Shown: positions 27,736-36,407 of the stretch, piece by piece | How the letters are laid out: each line of letters starts with the position of its first letter | Numbering within the stretch: position 1 is the first letter of the stretch | Source: Granulicella sibirica | GTDB lineage: Bacteria > Acidobacteriota > Terriglobia > Terriglobales > Acidobacteriaceae | NCBI RefSeq assembly: GCF_004115155.1 | Contig: NZ_RDSM01000003.1 | Location: 930,001 to 994,000, forward strand | Length of the DNA stretch: 64,000 nt | Direction of reading: 5' to 3' | Position numbers and translations under genes: made by a program | Notes under the pieces: generated by a model | What the model was told of the DNA's origin: nothing | What the model saw: only the letters and a program-made list of their open reading frames with translations | Database searches by the model: none

Positions 27736-28926
27736 CTAGGAGACGATAGCACCGCCCGCGACGACCTGGCGGGCGGTGGCTCGGGCCCGCTGATCGGCCT
27801 CGAGCACCTGTTGGATAGACGATGGAGCTACGGCAACGGTTTTCGCCAGCACAGCTTCAATCGTACGGGGAATCCCAAGAAATGGAATGCGACCTTCGAG
27901 GAACGCAGCCACCGCGATCTCGTCGGCGGCATTCAGCGCAATGCAGGCACTTGGACCCGCCTCGGCAGCCTCGTACGCCAGTCGCAGGCAGGGGAATCGG
28001 TCAAAGTCCGGCGGAGAGAAGTCTAGCTGATTCAAGGACTTGAGGTCAAACGTAAGATCAGAAACCGGCCGCTCCGGATAAGCCAGCGCGTAGAGAATCG
28101 GCAGCCGCATATCCGTTACCGAAATCTGGGCCAGGATCGACCCGTCCACGAACTCGACCAGAGAATGCACCGTCGACTGCGGATGAACCGTAACCCGCAC
28201 CTTCGCCGGAGGCAGATCGAACAGGCGGCAGGCCTCGATCACCTCGAAGCCCTTGTTCATCATCGTGGCCGAGTCGATCGTGATCCTCTGCCCCATCGTC
28301 CACGTCGGATGCTTGAGCGCCTGCGCCGGCGTAATCCGCGCGAAGTCTGCCGCCGGGGTATTGCGAAACGGTCCGCCGGACGCCGTGAGCCAGATCTGCT
28401 TCACCTCTGCAGGCGTTCCACCGCGCATCGCCTGGTGAATGGCGTTGTGCTCGGAGTCGATCGGCAGAAGCGCCACCCGGTTCGCCCGCGCTGCGGCAAT
28501 GATCAGGTCGCCCGCGGCAACGAGGCATTCTTTGTTGGCCAGCCCGATCGTCTTTCCTGCGCAGATCGCCGCGTACGTCGCCTCCAGCCCCGCCACGCCG
28601 ACAATGGCCGACACAACGAAGTTCACGTCCGGATGCGTCGCGACCCTCGTCGCCCCCGCCGACCCGTGCAGCACCTCGATATCGTAGATATCCGCCTGGT
28701 GCAGAAGCTTCAGCAGGGCATTGGCGCACTTCTCCGTCGCCATCGAAATGATCTTCGGACACCACTGGATGCACTGCTCGAGCGCGACATCGACGTTGGT
28801 TCCAGCCGCCAGCGTGACGACCTTATAGCGATCCGGATAGCTCTCGCAGATCGAGAGCGTGCTGTGGCCGATCGAGCCGGTTGAGCCGAGGATCGCGAGC
28901 TTCTTGATGGGAACGTGAATGGACAA
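27736..28926 (-). CDS. dxr: 1-deoxy-D-xylulose 5-phosphate reductoisomerase
   Basis: About 396 residues, the normal DXR length. Features are the NADPH site LAILGSTGSIGHSTL, the metal/substrate loop LPIDSEHNAI, the TASGGPF motif, HPTWTMGQRITIDSATMMNKGFE and HPQSTVHSLVEF. It catalyses the committed step of the MEP isoprenoid pathway, whose product feeds undecaprenyl diphosphate made by UppS from the same operon. The start is taken as TTG at 28926, two bases after the cdsA stop; the frame is open much further upstream, but that part overlaps cdsA in another frame and lacks family similarity. Confidence 0.94.
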   Translation of the reverse strand: MSIHVPIKKLAILGSTGSIGHSTLSICESYPDRYKVVTLAAGTNVDVALEQCIQWCPKIISMATEKCANALLKLLHQADIYDIEVLHGSAGATRVATHPDVNFVVSAIVGVAGLEATYAAICAGKTIGLANKECLVAAGDLIIAAARANRVALLPIDSEHNAIHQAMRGGTPAEVKQIWLTASGGPFRNTPAADFARITPAQALKHPTWTMGQRITIDSATMMNKGFEVIEACRLFDLPPAKVRVTVHPQSTVHSLVEFVDGSILAQISVTDMRLPILYALAYPERPVSDLTFDLKSLNQLDFSPPDFDRFPCLRLAYEAAEAGPSACIALNAADEIAVAAFLEGRIPFLGIPRTIEAVLAKTVAVAPSSIQQVLEADQRARATARQVVAGGAIVS

Positions 28927-28928
28927 AA

Positions 28929-29774
28929 CTAAAAGCCGCCTAACTTGAAGGTGTCTTTGATGAGCAGAGCGTACCAGAGCACGGGTGCGCCCAGCAGCAG
29001 GGCATCGATACGGTCGAGAATGCCTCCGTGACCCGGAAGCATGGTGCCGGAATCCTTGACCTTGGCCCCACGCTTGATCGCCGATTCCAGCAGATCGCCG
29101 ACCTGTGCAGCAATATTGATCACGATGGCCAGGACAAGCGACTGCCACACCGGTTCGCTGATGTGAAGAAATGTGCTCCCCCGCGCCGCCAGCCGATCGC
29201 TCACCAGAACGACCGCCATCCCGGCAAGCACGGACCCAACCACCGACGCAATCGAACCCTCCCACGTCTTGCCCGGGCTGAGCCGCGGCGCGAGCTTGCG
29301 CTTTCCGAAGTTCCGCCCGATATAAAGTGCGGCGATGTCGCCAGCCCACACGCAGACCATCAGGAACAGAAGAAGTGCCGGACCATCCTCCTGCTTCCAC
29401 AGCAGGGGAATCAAGGTCAACGGAAATCCTACGTAAAGCAGTCCAAAGAGCCCCTGCGCCGTATCCGGAAGCACATGGTCGAGCGGCGCGCGGAACCCAT
29501 TCCAGGCCAGCAGGCTCAGCGCGAGCGCACTCAACAGGGGAAGCTGCGCGTCCAATGGCCAGTTCGGAACAATGGGAAGAAAAAGGCAAGCCGTCCCAAC
29601 GATCATCCACACGAGAGGGATATCCGCCCCGCCCGCTTTGGCAAGCTGAATGTACTCATACGCGGCAAGCTCGGCAACGAGAGCGGCGAACAGGGTAATC
29701 ATCCAAAGCTGACCGAAGAAGATGAGTCCAAAGACGGCAGCGATGAGGACGACGGCGGTTAGAATTCGTTGCAT
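28929..29774 (-). CDS. cdsA: Phosphatidate cytidylyltransferase CdsA
   Basis: 281 residues, about eight membrane helices. The CDP-diglyceride synthase signature is clear near the C-terminus: GDLLESAIKRGAKVKDSGTM then LPGHGGILDRIDALL. It makes CDP-diacylglycerol from phosphatidic acid and CTP, the branch point for all phospholipids, at the inner membrane. Position between uppS and dxr is the classic conserved arrangement in bacteria. Confidence 0.95.
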   Translation of the reverse strand: MQRILTAVVLIAAVFGLIFFGQLWMITLFAALVAELAAYEYIQLAKAGGADIPLVWMIVGTACLFLPIVPNWPLDAQLPLLSALALSLLAWNGFRAPLDHVLPDTAQGLFGLLYVGFPLTLIPLLWKQEDGPALLLFLMVCVWAGDIAALYIGRNFGKRKLAPRLSPGKTWEGSIASVVGSVLAGMAVVLVSDRLAARGSTFLHISEPVWQSLVLAIVINIAAQVGDLLESAIKRGAKVKDSGTMLPGHGGILDRIDALLLGAPVLWYALLIKDTFKLGGF

Positions 29775-29840
29775 AGGCCGTCTCTAAGGATACAGGCTCA
29801 GCCCGTTCGCCGTGCGCTATGCCGCAGCTTCACGAGGGCG

Positions 29841-30791
29841 TTACCGGCGAGTCAGTACAGGAGAAGCCTGCCCCGAAAGCTCGGTCGAAATCTCCTCGGC
29901 AACCTCGCTGGCAGGCTCAAGTCCGGCAAGATGCTCGTCCGTTCCCTCGCCCAGCCCGCCAAACCGCCGTTCGCGTTGCTGGTACGCCGCGATCGCCTCA
30001 AGCAGGTGCAGCCCGCGAAAGTCCGGCCACAGCCTGTCCGTGACGAAGATCTCGGCATACGCAATCTGCCACAGCAGGAAATTCGAAATCCTCTGCTCGC
30101 CCGACGTCCGGATCACCAGGTCCGGGTCAGGCATATTCGCCGTATAGAGATGCCCCGTAATATGCTGCTCATCGAGATGCGTCTCCAGCCCATCCACCTG
30201 CAGCAGATCCTCGAGCGAGCATCCCCGCTTGTGCGCTTCCGCGATCAGGTTCGTCAGGATCGACCGTGTCGCATCCACGATCTCCGACCGCGCTCCATAG
30301 TTCAGCGCCAGCGTCAGCGTCGTACCCGTGTTCCGCGCCGTCTCTTCCGACGCCCACTGCATCGTGTCCCGCACCTCGGCTGGAAGCTCATGCGTCCGCC
30401 CGATGTACGCCATCCGGACGTTGTTGTCGTTCATTCGCTTCACGTTGCCGACGAGGTAATTCTTCAGCAGCGTCATCAGGAAACTGACTTCGGACTTCGG
30501 CCGGCGCAGGTTGTTCTCAAGCGAAAACGCGTATAGCGTGAGCCACGGCAGGTTGATCCGCGAGGCGGTCTCGACCACAAACTGCACGCTCTCCGCGCCC
30601 TGTTTATGTCCCAGAAATCTCTTCAGAAGCCGTTTCCCGGCCCATCGGCCGTTGCCGTCCATGATGATCGCAACGTGCTGCGGCACACGTTCCGGGTCGA
30701 GCGTCGCATAGACGCTCTGCTCCTCGGGGGAAAGCTCATGGATCCGGGGCGGCGGCAGGGGAGAACGGTTCGCTGGTGTGGATGCGCGCAC
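29841..30791 (-). CDS. uppS: Undecaprenyl diphosphate synthase (isoprenyl transferase)
   Basis: 316 residues with a cis-prenyltransferase domain: HVAIIMDGNGRWAGKR (catalytic Asp and P-loop), LTLYAFSLENNLRRP, and MPDPDLVIRTSGEQRISNFL with the RxSGExR motif. It condenses eight isopentenyl units onto farnesyl diphosphate to give the C55 carrier lipid for peptidoglycan and O-glycans. It has a longer N-terminus (about 40 residues, Pro/Glu-rich) and C-terminal tail than the usual 250-residue enzymes. Start GTG at 30791 is tentative; the first gene of the operon. Confidence 0.93.
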   Translation of the reverse strand: MRASTPANRSPLPPPRIHELSPEEQSVYATLDPERVPQHVAIIMDGNGRWAGKRLLKRFLGHKQGAESVQFVVETASRINLPWLTLYAFSLENNLRRPKSEVSFLMTLLKNYLVGNVKRMNDNNVRMAYIGRTHELPAEVRDTMQWASEETARNTGTTLTLALNYGARSEIVDATRSILTNLIAEAHKRGCSLEDLLQVDGLETHLDEQHITGHLYTANMPDPDLVIRTSGEQRISNFLLWQIAYAEIFVTDRLWPDFRGLHLLEAIAAYQQRERRFGGLGEGTDEHLAGLEPASEVAEEISTELSGQASPVLTRR

Positions 30792-30963
30792 AACGACCTC
30801 GCAGGCTTAGACGCTAGCACACGGCCTTGCGGTGTGCAATGCAATGGCTTTGGTGTATCGGGGAGGCCATGCAAGGACGCCCCCGGGCAATAGAGTTAGT
30901 GTACCGCTCGCCACGGAGAATGACGAGAAGCACATGCCCTATTGGCCCGGGGGGCTCGGTACG

Positions 30964-31497
30964 TTAAGCGCTGCGGCGATGCCCGGCCGCCAACTCGCGG
31001 ACGTGGTTCAGGAAGATCGAACGCTGCAGCGTATCGAGCTTCGAGGTGAAGGCCGCGATCTCCGCCAGGAATGGATCGTTCATGAGCACAGCCGCCTCGT
31101 CGCGGTGCCGCGTCTTGGCATCGCGGAGAAGCGCGCTCATATCCACCTCGAGAGCCCGCGCCAGGCGGTCGAGCGAGGACAGCGTCGGCATCGCCTTGCC
31201 GTTCTCGATCTTCGAGATGTACGTGCGCGGCACGTTCATGCGTGCAGCAAGCTGACGCTGCGAAAGATTACGGACGTGCCGGAGGTCGCGAACTGCGGCG
31301 GCGACCTGCAGGCCGTTGTCCGGAACCGGCTGAGCTGGAACAAGAGCGATAGGAGCGGGGGCCGGTTCAGGGGTTTGAACGACGACGCTCTTGTGGCACC
31401 GGCGGCACAAGGCATTCGCGGTGCGGAATTGCACCAGGCTGCAGTGGTCACAACGGAGCACCTCCCGCTGTTCGACAGACGCCATCATGGTTGCCAT
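30964..31497 (-). CDS. Zinc-ribbon/XRE-type transcriptional regulator
   Basis: About 177 residues from the chosen ATG. Residues about 15-37 form a CxxC-x11-CxxC zinc ribbon (CDHCSLVQF and ALCRRCHKS). A Pro/Ala linker leads to a canonical XRE helix-turn-helix, VRDLRHVRNLSQRQLAARMN then PRTYISKIENGKAMPTL, and a helical tail. This pairing of ribbon and HTH is not a standard regulator layout. It probably regulates its own promoter or the divergent HD-domain gene, separated by 186 bases. The frame is open upstream, but no ribosome site supports a longer form. Confidence 0.82.
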   Translation of the reverse strand: MATMMASVEQREVLRCDHCSLVQFRTANALCRRCHKSVVVQTPEPAPAPIALVPAQPVPDNGLQVAAAVRDLRHVRNLSQRQLAARMNVPRTYISKIENGKAMPTLSSLDRLARALEVDMSALLRDAKTRHRDEAAVLMNDPFLAEIAAFTSKLDTLQRSIFLNHVRELAAGHRRSA

Positions 31498-31683
31498 AAG
31501 TTGTGTAGTGCGGGTGGACCCAGAGCAAGGAACCACAGCACACGTCCGATAACGGAGCCGTGCGATGTGCCTAGACTGACACTGGGTAACGGAAGAGTCA
31601 AGAGGAAACGGGTTGATCTTCCGGCAAAAACCTGAAATAACCGAAAAGGGAATCAAGGTAGTAACTTGTGCCGGAGGGCTTTC

Positions 31684-32298
31684 ATGACAAATGCATTCAC
31701 CCGCGAACACGCTCGAGACCTTCTCGAGGAGTGGACCGCCTCACCCTCGCTCGTGAAGCACGGCCTCAGTGTGAGCTTTTCGACCGAAGCCTACGGCGTC
31801 CGCGAAGCCGCCCGCCTCGGCCTCACCGGCCCCGAAGCCGAAGCCTTCGTCGAAACCTACGCCTGTGCCGGCCTCCTCCACGACTTCGACTACGACCGTC
31901 ATCCCTCGCTCACCGAGCATCCCTTCGTCGGCGTCGCCTACCTCCGCGAGCACGGCTGGCCCGAGCCCATCCTCCACGCCATCCTCGCCCACGCCGACTA
32001 CTCCGGAACCCCCCGCGAATCGCACCTCGACAAGGCCCTCTTCGCCTGCGACGAGCTCTCCGGCTTCCTCACCGCCTGCGCCCTCGTCAAGCCGTCGAAG
32101 TCCATCCACGACGTCGAGGTCGCCGGCGTCCGAAAGAAAATGAAGGACAAGGCCTTCGCCCGCGCCGTCCTCCGCGAAGACATCACCGCCGGGGCCGAGC
32201 TCCTCGCCATCCCCGTCGAAGAGCACATCGGCAACTGTTTAGCCGCGATGCAGGCCCACGCCGAAGAACTGGGCCTCGCCGGAACCCCGTCCACCTAG
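31684..32298 (+). CDS. HD-domain (HDIG) phosphohydrolase-like protein
   Basis: About 204 residues. The HD motif is in CAGLLHDFDYDRHPS, with an upstream H in SLVKHGLSVS and a downstream HPFVGVAYLREHGWPEPILHAILAHADYSG stretch giving further metal-binding histidines, as in HDIG hydrolases. Such domains hydrolyse phosphate bonds of nucleotides, but the substrate here is unknown. ATG at 31684 has a GGAGGG site six bases upstream. Divergent to the zinc-ribbon regulator. Confidence 0.87.
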   Translation: MTNAFTREHARDLLEEWTASPSLVKHGLSVSFSTEAYGVREAARLGLTGPEAEAFVETYACAGLLHDFDYDRHPSLTEHPFVGVAYLREHGWPEPILHAILAHADYSGTPRESHLDKALFACDELSGFLTACALVKPSKSIHDVEVAGVRKKMKDKAFARAVLREDITAGAELLAIPVEEHIGNCLAAMQAHAEELGLAGTPST

Positions 32299-32341
32299 CC
32301 ACGCACGCAAAGGCTCTATCATCGACCCAGGAGATTCGCCT

Positions 32342-33247
32342 TTGCGTGCTCGTCTGTTCCTGCTCGTCTGCCTCTGCCTGACCGTCGCCGGCTGCCACCC
32401 ATCCACGCCCAGCGCCCCGGCCCTCTCCGCCCAGAAGTCCTTCCCCGTCCGTGGCCGCGTCGTCTCCTCCGACACCGCCACGGGAAAGATCATGCTCGAC
32501 CATGAAGCCATTCCCGGCTACATGGAAGCCATGACCATGCAGTACAAGCTCGCCGCCCCTAACACCGCCTCCGAGCTCCACCCCAACGACCGCATCACCG
32601 CCCAGCTCATCGTCGACGCCACCCGCGGCGACGACCCCTCCGGCTACCGCAACCCGCGCCTCGACCAGGTTGTCGTCGTGGGCCAGGCCCGCCCCGACTA
32701 CAAGCCCATTGTCCAGTACCACGTCCCCGAGGCCGGCCAGGATATCCCCGACTTCAAGCTCCTCAACCAGAGCGCCAGGACAATCCACCTCGCGCAGTTC
32801 AAGGGCAAGGTCGTCCTCATGACCTTTATCTACACCCGCTGCCCACTCGCCGACTTCTGCCCGCGCATGTCCCGCAACTTCGCCGACATCGACCACGCCC
32901 TCCAAGCCGACCCCAGGCTCTACGCTGCCACCCATCTCCTCAGCGTCAGCTTCGACCCCACCTACGACACCCCGGCAGTCCTCAGGAGCTACGGCGGAGC
33001 CTACACCGGTCGCTACACGAAAGAAGACTTCAACCACTGGGACTTCGCCGCCCCACCAGTCAAGGAACTCCCCGACATGACCCAGTTCTTCGATGTCGGC
33101 CTCGCCCCCGGCGACGACCCCAAGGTCCTCACCCACTCCCTCTCCACCATCCTCATCGGCAAGGATGGCAAGGTCCTCGGCTGGTATCCCTCCAACGACT
33201 GGAAGGTCGAAGACATGATGACGCAGATCCGCCAGGCCGCCGCCTGA
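32342..33247 (+). CDS. Sco1/SenC-like lipoprotein with N-terminal copper-binding domain
   Basis: 301 residues. A lipobox (LTVAGC) indicates an anchored periplasmic lipoprotein. Residues about 35-110 contain a CusF/CopK-like region with EAMTMQYKL, a Met-rich copper site. The rest is an Sco1 thioredoxin fold, LMTFIYTRCPLADFCPRM, with two cysteines spaced CX5C rather than CX3C, and a His in LTHSLSTIL. Sco proteins load copper into cytochrome oxidase CuA. TTG is used as start since AGGAG sits eight bases upstream. Followed by a small membrane protein gene. Confidence 0.88.
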   Translation: MRARLFLLVCLCLTVAGCHPSTPSAPALSAQKSFPVRGRVVSSDTATGKIMLDHEAIPGYMEAMTMQYKLAAPNTASELHPNDRITAQLIVDATRGDDPSGYRNPRLDQVVVVGQARPDYKPIVQYHVPEAGQDIPDFKLLNQSARTIHLAQFKGKVVLMTFIYTRCPLADFCPRMSRNFADIDHALQADPRLYAATHLLSVSFDPTYDTPAVLRSYGGAYTGRYTKEDFNHWDFAAPPVKELPDMTQFFDVGLAPGDDPKVLTHSLSTILIGKDGKVLGWYPSNDWKVEDMMTQIRQAAA

Positions 33248-33310
33248 GCCGTGCATTATCCTGATCCAAACAGCGAACGATCGAATTTGTAACCGAGAGA
33301 GGCTCTCCCC

Positions 33311-33688
33311 ATGCACAAGCTGACCATCGCCTTTGGCGTTCTGCTCATCATCCTTGGCGTCGGCTGCTATGTCGCGACCGGCAGCGCGCACCCAACCTCG
33401 CTCATCCCCGCCAGCTTCGGCATCGTTCTCGCTATCCTTGGCTTCCTGGCCAACAGTGACGAGCCGAAAAAGCGCATGCTCTGGATGCACATTGCCGTTA
33501 CCGTCGCCCTTCTCGGCTTCCTCGGCACCATCCCAGCCGTCTTCCAGACCATCCAGATCTCCCGCGGCGTCACCTACCCGCACCCCGTCGCTGTTGAAGA
33601 GAAAGCAGCCATGTCCCTCCTGTGCCTGCTCTTCGTCGCCTTCTGCGTCCGTTCATTTATCAACGCCCGTCGCGCCCGCCTCGTCTGA
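33311..33688 (+). CDS. Small membrane protein of unknown function
   Basis: 125 residues with four hydrophobic segments: residues about 5-23, 31-47, 57-75 and 100-115, with few charged residues between. It resembles uncharacterised small inner-membrane proteins found beside cytochrome or copper genes in acidobacteria, but I recognise no named family. It lies 63 bases after the Sco1-like gene on the same strand, preceded by GAGAGG, and could belong to the same transcript. Confidence 0.75.
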   Translation: MHKLTIAFGVLLIILGVGCYVATGSAHPTSLIPASFGIVLAILGFLANSDEPKKRMLWMHIAVTVALLGFLGTIPAVFQTIQISRGVTYPHPVAVEEKAAMSLLCLLFVAFCVRSFINARRARLV

Positions 33689-33742
33689 CCGCCCGCTCAT
33701 TTCGTCCGTAACAAGTGTCCAAAGGCGTACACTTTGAGTCAT

Positions 33743-35647
33743 ATGTCCTTTGGCCCATCGAGCTTCGGTACGGGTATGAAGGCGGTCGACCGGCCGTCAC
33801 GTGGAGCAGGACGAGCGGCCACGGCGAAACTCACCGCCGAACGCCCCAAGCCCAGCATCAAGAAGATGCTTCCCGAGGTCTGGAAGCTCATCCGGCCGCG
33901 CCGCTACCTCCTCGCCGGCAGCTTCCTCCTCATGATCGTCAACCGCGCCAGCGGTCTCGTCCTCCCCGCGTCGACCAAGTACCTCATCGATCGCGTCATG
34001 GGCAAGCACGATCTCGGCGTCCTGCCCATCATCGTTGGAGTCGTCGTCGCCGCGACCATCACCCAGGGCATTACCAGCTTCGTCCTCACCCAGCTTCTTT
34101 CCAAGGCCGGCCAGCGCCTCATCGCCGAGCTCCGCACCCAGGTCCAGGCCCACATCGGCCGCCTCCCCGTCGCCTTCTACGACGAGAATCGCACCGGAAC
34201 CCTCGTCGCCCGCATCATGACCGACGTCGAAGGCGTCCGCAACCTCATGGGCACAGGCGTCATCGATTTCTGCGGCGGCGTGCTCACCGCCATCTTTGCC
34301 TTCGGCTATCTCGTCCATCTCAGCGTCAAGATGACCGGCCTCACCTTCGTCATCCTCCTCGCCTTCGGCATCATCCTGCAGCGCGCCTTCTCGACCATCC
34401 GCCCCATCTTCCGCGAGCGCGCCAAGATCAACGCCGAGGTCACCGGCCGCCTCACCGAGTCGCTCGGCGGCGTCCGCGTCGTCAAGGGCTATCACGCCGA
34501 AGAGGCCGAGTCGCGCGTCTTCGCCGCCGGAGCCAACCGCCTCCTCGCCAACGTCATCTCGTCCCTCACCGCGCAGTCCATGATGTCGCTCGCCTCGACC
34601 GCCGTACTCGGCGTCGTCGGCGCGCTCATCATGTACCTCGGCGCGCACCAGGTCGTCGCAGGCCAGCTCACCACCGGCGGCTATGTCACCTACGTCATGT
34701 TCCTCGCGTTCATGATCGCGCCCATCGCCCAGCTCGTCTCCATCGGCACCCAACTCACCGAGGCCCTCGCCGGCCTCGACCGCACCACCGAGATCCTCAG
34801 CGAGCGCGAAGAGGACTCCGAGCCCACCCGCAGCAAGGTCCTCGACACCATCGTCGGCGACATCGAGTTCCAGGACGTCCGCTTCGCCTACGAAGAGGAT
34901 AAGGAAGTCCTCCACGGCATCAGCTTCGCCTCCCGCCCCGGCACCGTCACTGCCCTCGTCGGCTCCTCCGGCTCCGGCAAATCGACCATTATTTCCCTCA
35001 TCTGCGGCTTCCACGTCGCCACTGGCGGACGCATCCTCGTCGACGGGGATGACCTCGCCTCCATCCGCCTCTCCAGCTACCGCGAGCAGCTAGGCGTCGT
35101 CCTCCAGGAGACATTCCTCTTCGACGGCACCGTCCGCGAGAACGTCCAGTTCAGCCGTCCGAACGCGACAGAAGAGCAGGTGATGGAAGCCTGCCGCATC
35201 GCCCGCGTCGACGAGTTCGCCGCCCGCTTCCCCGAGGGCTACGACACCATCGTCGGCGAACGCGGCGTCAAGCTCTCCGGAGGCCAGCGCCAGCGCATCT
35301 CGATCGCCCGCGCCATCCTCGCCGACCCGCGCATCCTCATCCTCGACGAAGCCACAAGCTCCCTCGATTCAGAGTCGGAGGCCATGATCCAGTCTGGCCT
35401 ACAGCACCTCATGGCGGGCCGAACCACCTTCGTCATCGCCCACCGCCTCTCGACGATTCGCCGCGCCAACCAGATCCTGGTCATCGAGCAGGGCGTTATC
35501 CTCGAACGCGGAACCCACGAAGAGCTCTACGCCCTCCACGGCCGCTACTACGACCTCTACACCCGCCAGCACGGCCTCGAAGCCAACCTATTCCTGGCCC
35601 CCGGCGAAGGCGACAAGATCGCAGAGCTGGAACCCTCCAAGGCCTGA
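33743..35647 (+). CDS. MsbA-like ABC exporter (fused membrane and ATPase domains)
   Basis: About 634 residues. Six membrane helices in the first 340 residues (with RIMTDVEGVRNLMGTG, the coupling region) are followed by a nucleotide-binding domain: Walker A GSSGSGKSTI, Q-loop VLQETFLFDGTV, signature KLSGGQRQR, Walker B LILDEATSSLDS, and switch IAHRLST. This is the homodimeric type IV exporter layout of MsbA and lipid or drug exporters. Preceded by an in-frame TTG at 33734; ATG at 33743 is simpler. A low-complexity tract follows its stop within 30 bases. Confidence 0.93.
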   Translation: MSFGPSSFGTGMKAVDRPSRGAGRAATAKLTAERPKPSIKKMLPEVWKLIRPRRYLLAGSFLLMIVNRASGLVLPASTKYLIDRVMGKHDLGVLPIIVGVVVAATITQGITSFVLTQLLSKAGQRLIAELRTQVQAHIGRLPVAFYDENRTGTLVARIMTDVEGVRNLMGTGVIDFCGGVLTAIFAFGYLVHLSVKMTGLTFVILLAFGIILQRAFSTIRPIFRERAKINAEVTGRLTESLGGVRVVKGYHAEEAESRVFAAGANRLLANVISSLTAQSMMSLASTAVLGVVGALIMYLGAHQVVAGQLTTGGYVTYVMFLAFMIAPIAQLVSIGTQLTEALAGLDRTTEILSEREEDSEPTRSKVLDTIVGDIEFQDVRFAYEEDKEVLHGISFASRPGTVTALVGSSGSGKSTIISLICGFHVATGGRILVDGDDLASIRLSSYREQLGVVLQETFLFDGTVRENVQFSRPNATEEQVMEACRIARVDEFAARFPEGYDTIVGERGVKLSGGQRQRISIARAILADPRILILDEATSSLDSESEAMIQSGLQHLMAGRTTFVIAHRLSTIRRANQILVIEQGVILERGTHEELYALHGRYYDLYTRQHGLEANLFLAPGEGDKIAELEPSKA

Positions 35648-35753
35648 CCGCCTTTCCGCCGTCTTCGCATTTGCTGTCGTCGCCGTTGCCGTTGCCGTTG
35701 CAGTTGCAGTTGCAGTTGCCATTGCTCTTGCCGTTGCGTTTGCAGTTGCCCCT

Positions 35754-35783
35754 CTGGTTGTCATTCCCGAAGGGAATCTGCGT
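35754..35783. repeat. 30-base dispersed palindromic repeat, copy 1
   Basis: CTGGTTGTCATTCCCGAAGG begins the unit, which continues GAATCTGCGT. The centre ATTCCC-GAA-GGGAAT is a perfect inverted repeat. Identical copies occur at 35870-35899 and 49298-49327. Confidence 0.9.
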
Positions 35784-35869
35784 TTGCAGTTGCAGTTGCA
35801 GTTGCAGTTGCAGTTGCAGTTGCAGTTGCCGTTGCGTTTGCCGTTGCCGTTGCACTTGCCGTTGTCGTT

Positions 35870-35899
35870 CTGGTTGTCATTCCCGAAGGGAATCTGCGT
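35870..35899. repeat. 30-base dispersed palindromic repeat, copy 2
   Basis: Identical over 30 bases to the unit at 35754 and that at 49298. It closes the hexamer tract downstream of the ABC exporter gene. Confidence 0.9.
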
Positions 35900-36003
35900 C
35901 TTCCTTTGCCGTTGTTCGTTCCAGTCCTCAACCCAAACCAAATCGCCCCTTAGAAAATCCTGTCAAGCCCCCAACCCCCTAACTCCCACATAGCAAAGAG
36001 AAA

Positions 36004-36233
36004 AATCGGTGTCCTTTTAGTTTCGGTCGATGCTCTACAATGAATGGAGAAGGAAAAACAAAGTGCCGCCCAGATCTCGGGCGGCACTTTTCGTTCCTGA
36101 GTTCTTTGATATCTGATATTTAGCCGTAACCCTTTTGTTTAGAGGAATTTGCAAGGATCATCGTGCCGTATCTCGCTCAATCCAAAAGACTTGGACGCGG
36201 GCAATGGGGAGGGGGGTACCCCGGCTTTGCCCA
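36004..36233. repeat. Composite intergenic repeat, copy 1
   Basis: From left to right: GTGTCCTTTTAGTT followed 27 bases from its start by TACAAT (36036); a purine-rich stretch; a strong hairpin (36060-36091); CTTTGATATCTGATATTTAG; CCGTAACCCTTTTG; and TGGGGAGGGGGGTACCCCGG. The same blocks in the same order occur at 56557-56852. The TACAAT box could be a -10 element, so the front part may produce a short RNA ended by the hairpin. Confidence 0.75.
36060..36091 (+). terminator. Strong bidirectional intrinsic terminator
   Basis: AAAGTGCCGCCC and GGGCGGCACTTTT pair perfectly around a 7-base loop, with A-run before and T-run after, so it can act in both directions. It lies 410 bases after the ABC exporter gene and just inside the composite repeat. 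Confidence 0.85.
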
Positions 36234-36407
36234 TAAATTGGGCTCAAGTCCGTCTTTTTTGTGCAGATCCGGTTTATGCCCAAAAAGAACAATAGGGGGT
36301 ACCTTGATACGGAGAGAAACTTTCAGTCAGTCATCGACTGTGGTCCATTGTGGACACAGTAACAGGGCAGTGCTGTTTCTGGCTGTGACGATTGGATGTC
36401 TAGGGAT

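Larger units (their letters stand above)
35682..35899. repeat. GTTGCC/GTTGCA hexamer tract
   Basis: About 220 bases dominated by tandem GTTGCC, GTTGCA and TTTGCA hexamers directly downstream of the ABC exporter gene, interrupted twice by an identical 30-base palindromic unit. Any translation gives only short periodic peptides, so it is not coding. It may act as transcript end or recombination substrate. It ends near a GTTCCAGTCC stretch at 35920. Confidence 0.9.

Noticed and set aside
28927..29610. N-terminal extension of the dxr frame
   Set aside because: This part overlaps cdsA in another frame and its residues match no DXR; the enzyme's normal length is reached from the TTG at 28926.
32183..33583. 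Long minus-strand frame opposite the Sco1-like gene
   Set aside because: Gly/Asp/Val-rich antisense shadow caused by codon bias; the plus strand holds a lipobox and Sco1 motifs.
33797..35014. Minus-strand 405-codon frame opposite the ABC exporter
   Set aside because: Antisense shadow; the plus strand encodes complete Walker A, signature and Walker B motifs.
35682..35899. CRISPR-like tandem repeats
   Set aside because: The repeats are contiguous hexamers without spacers and only two 30-base units occur, with different content between them; no cas genes are near.
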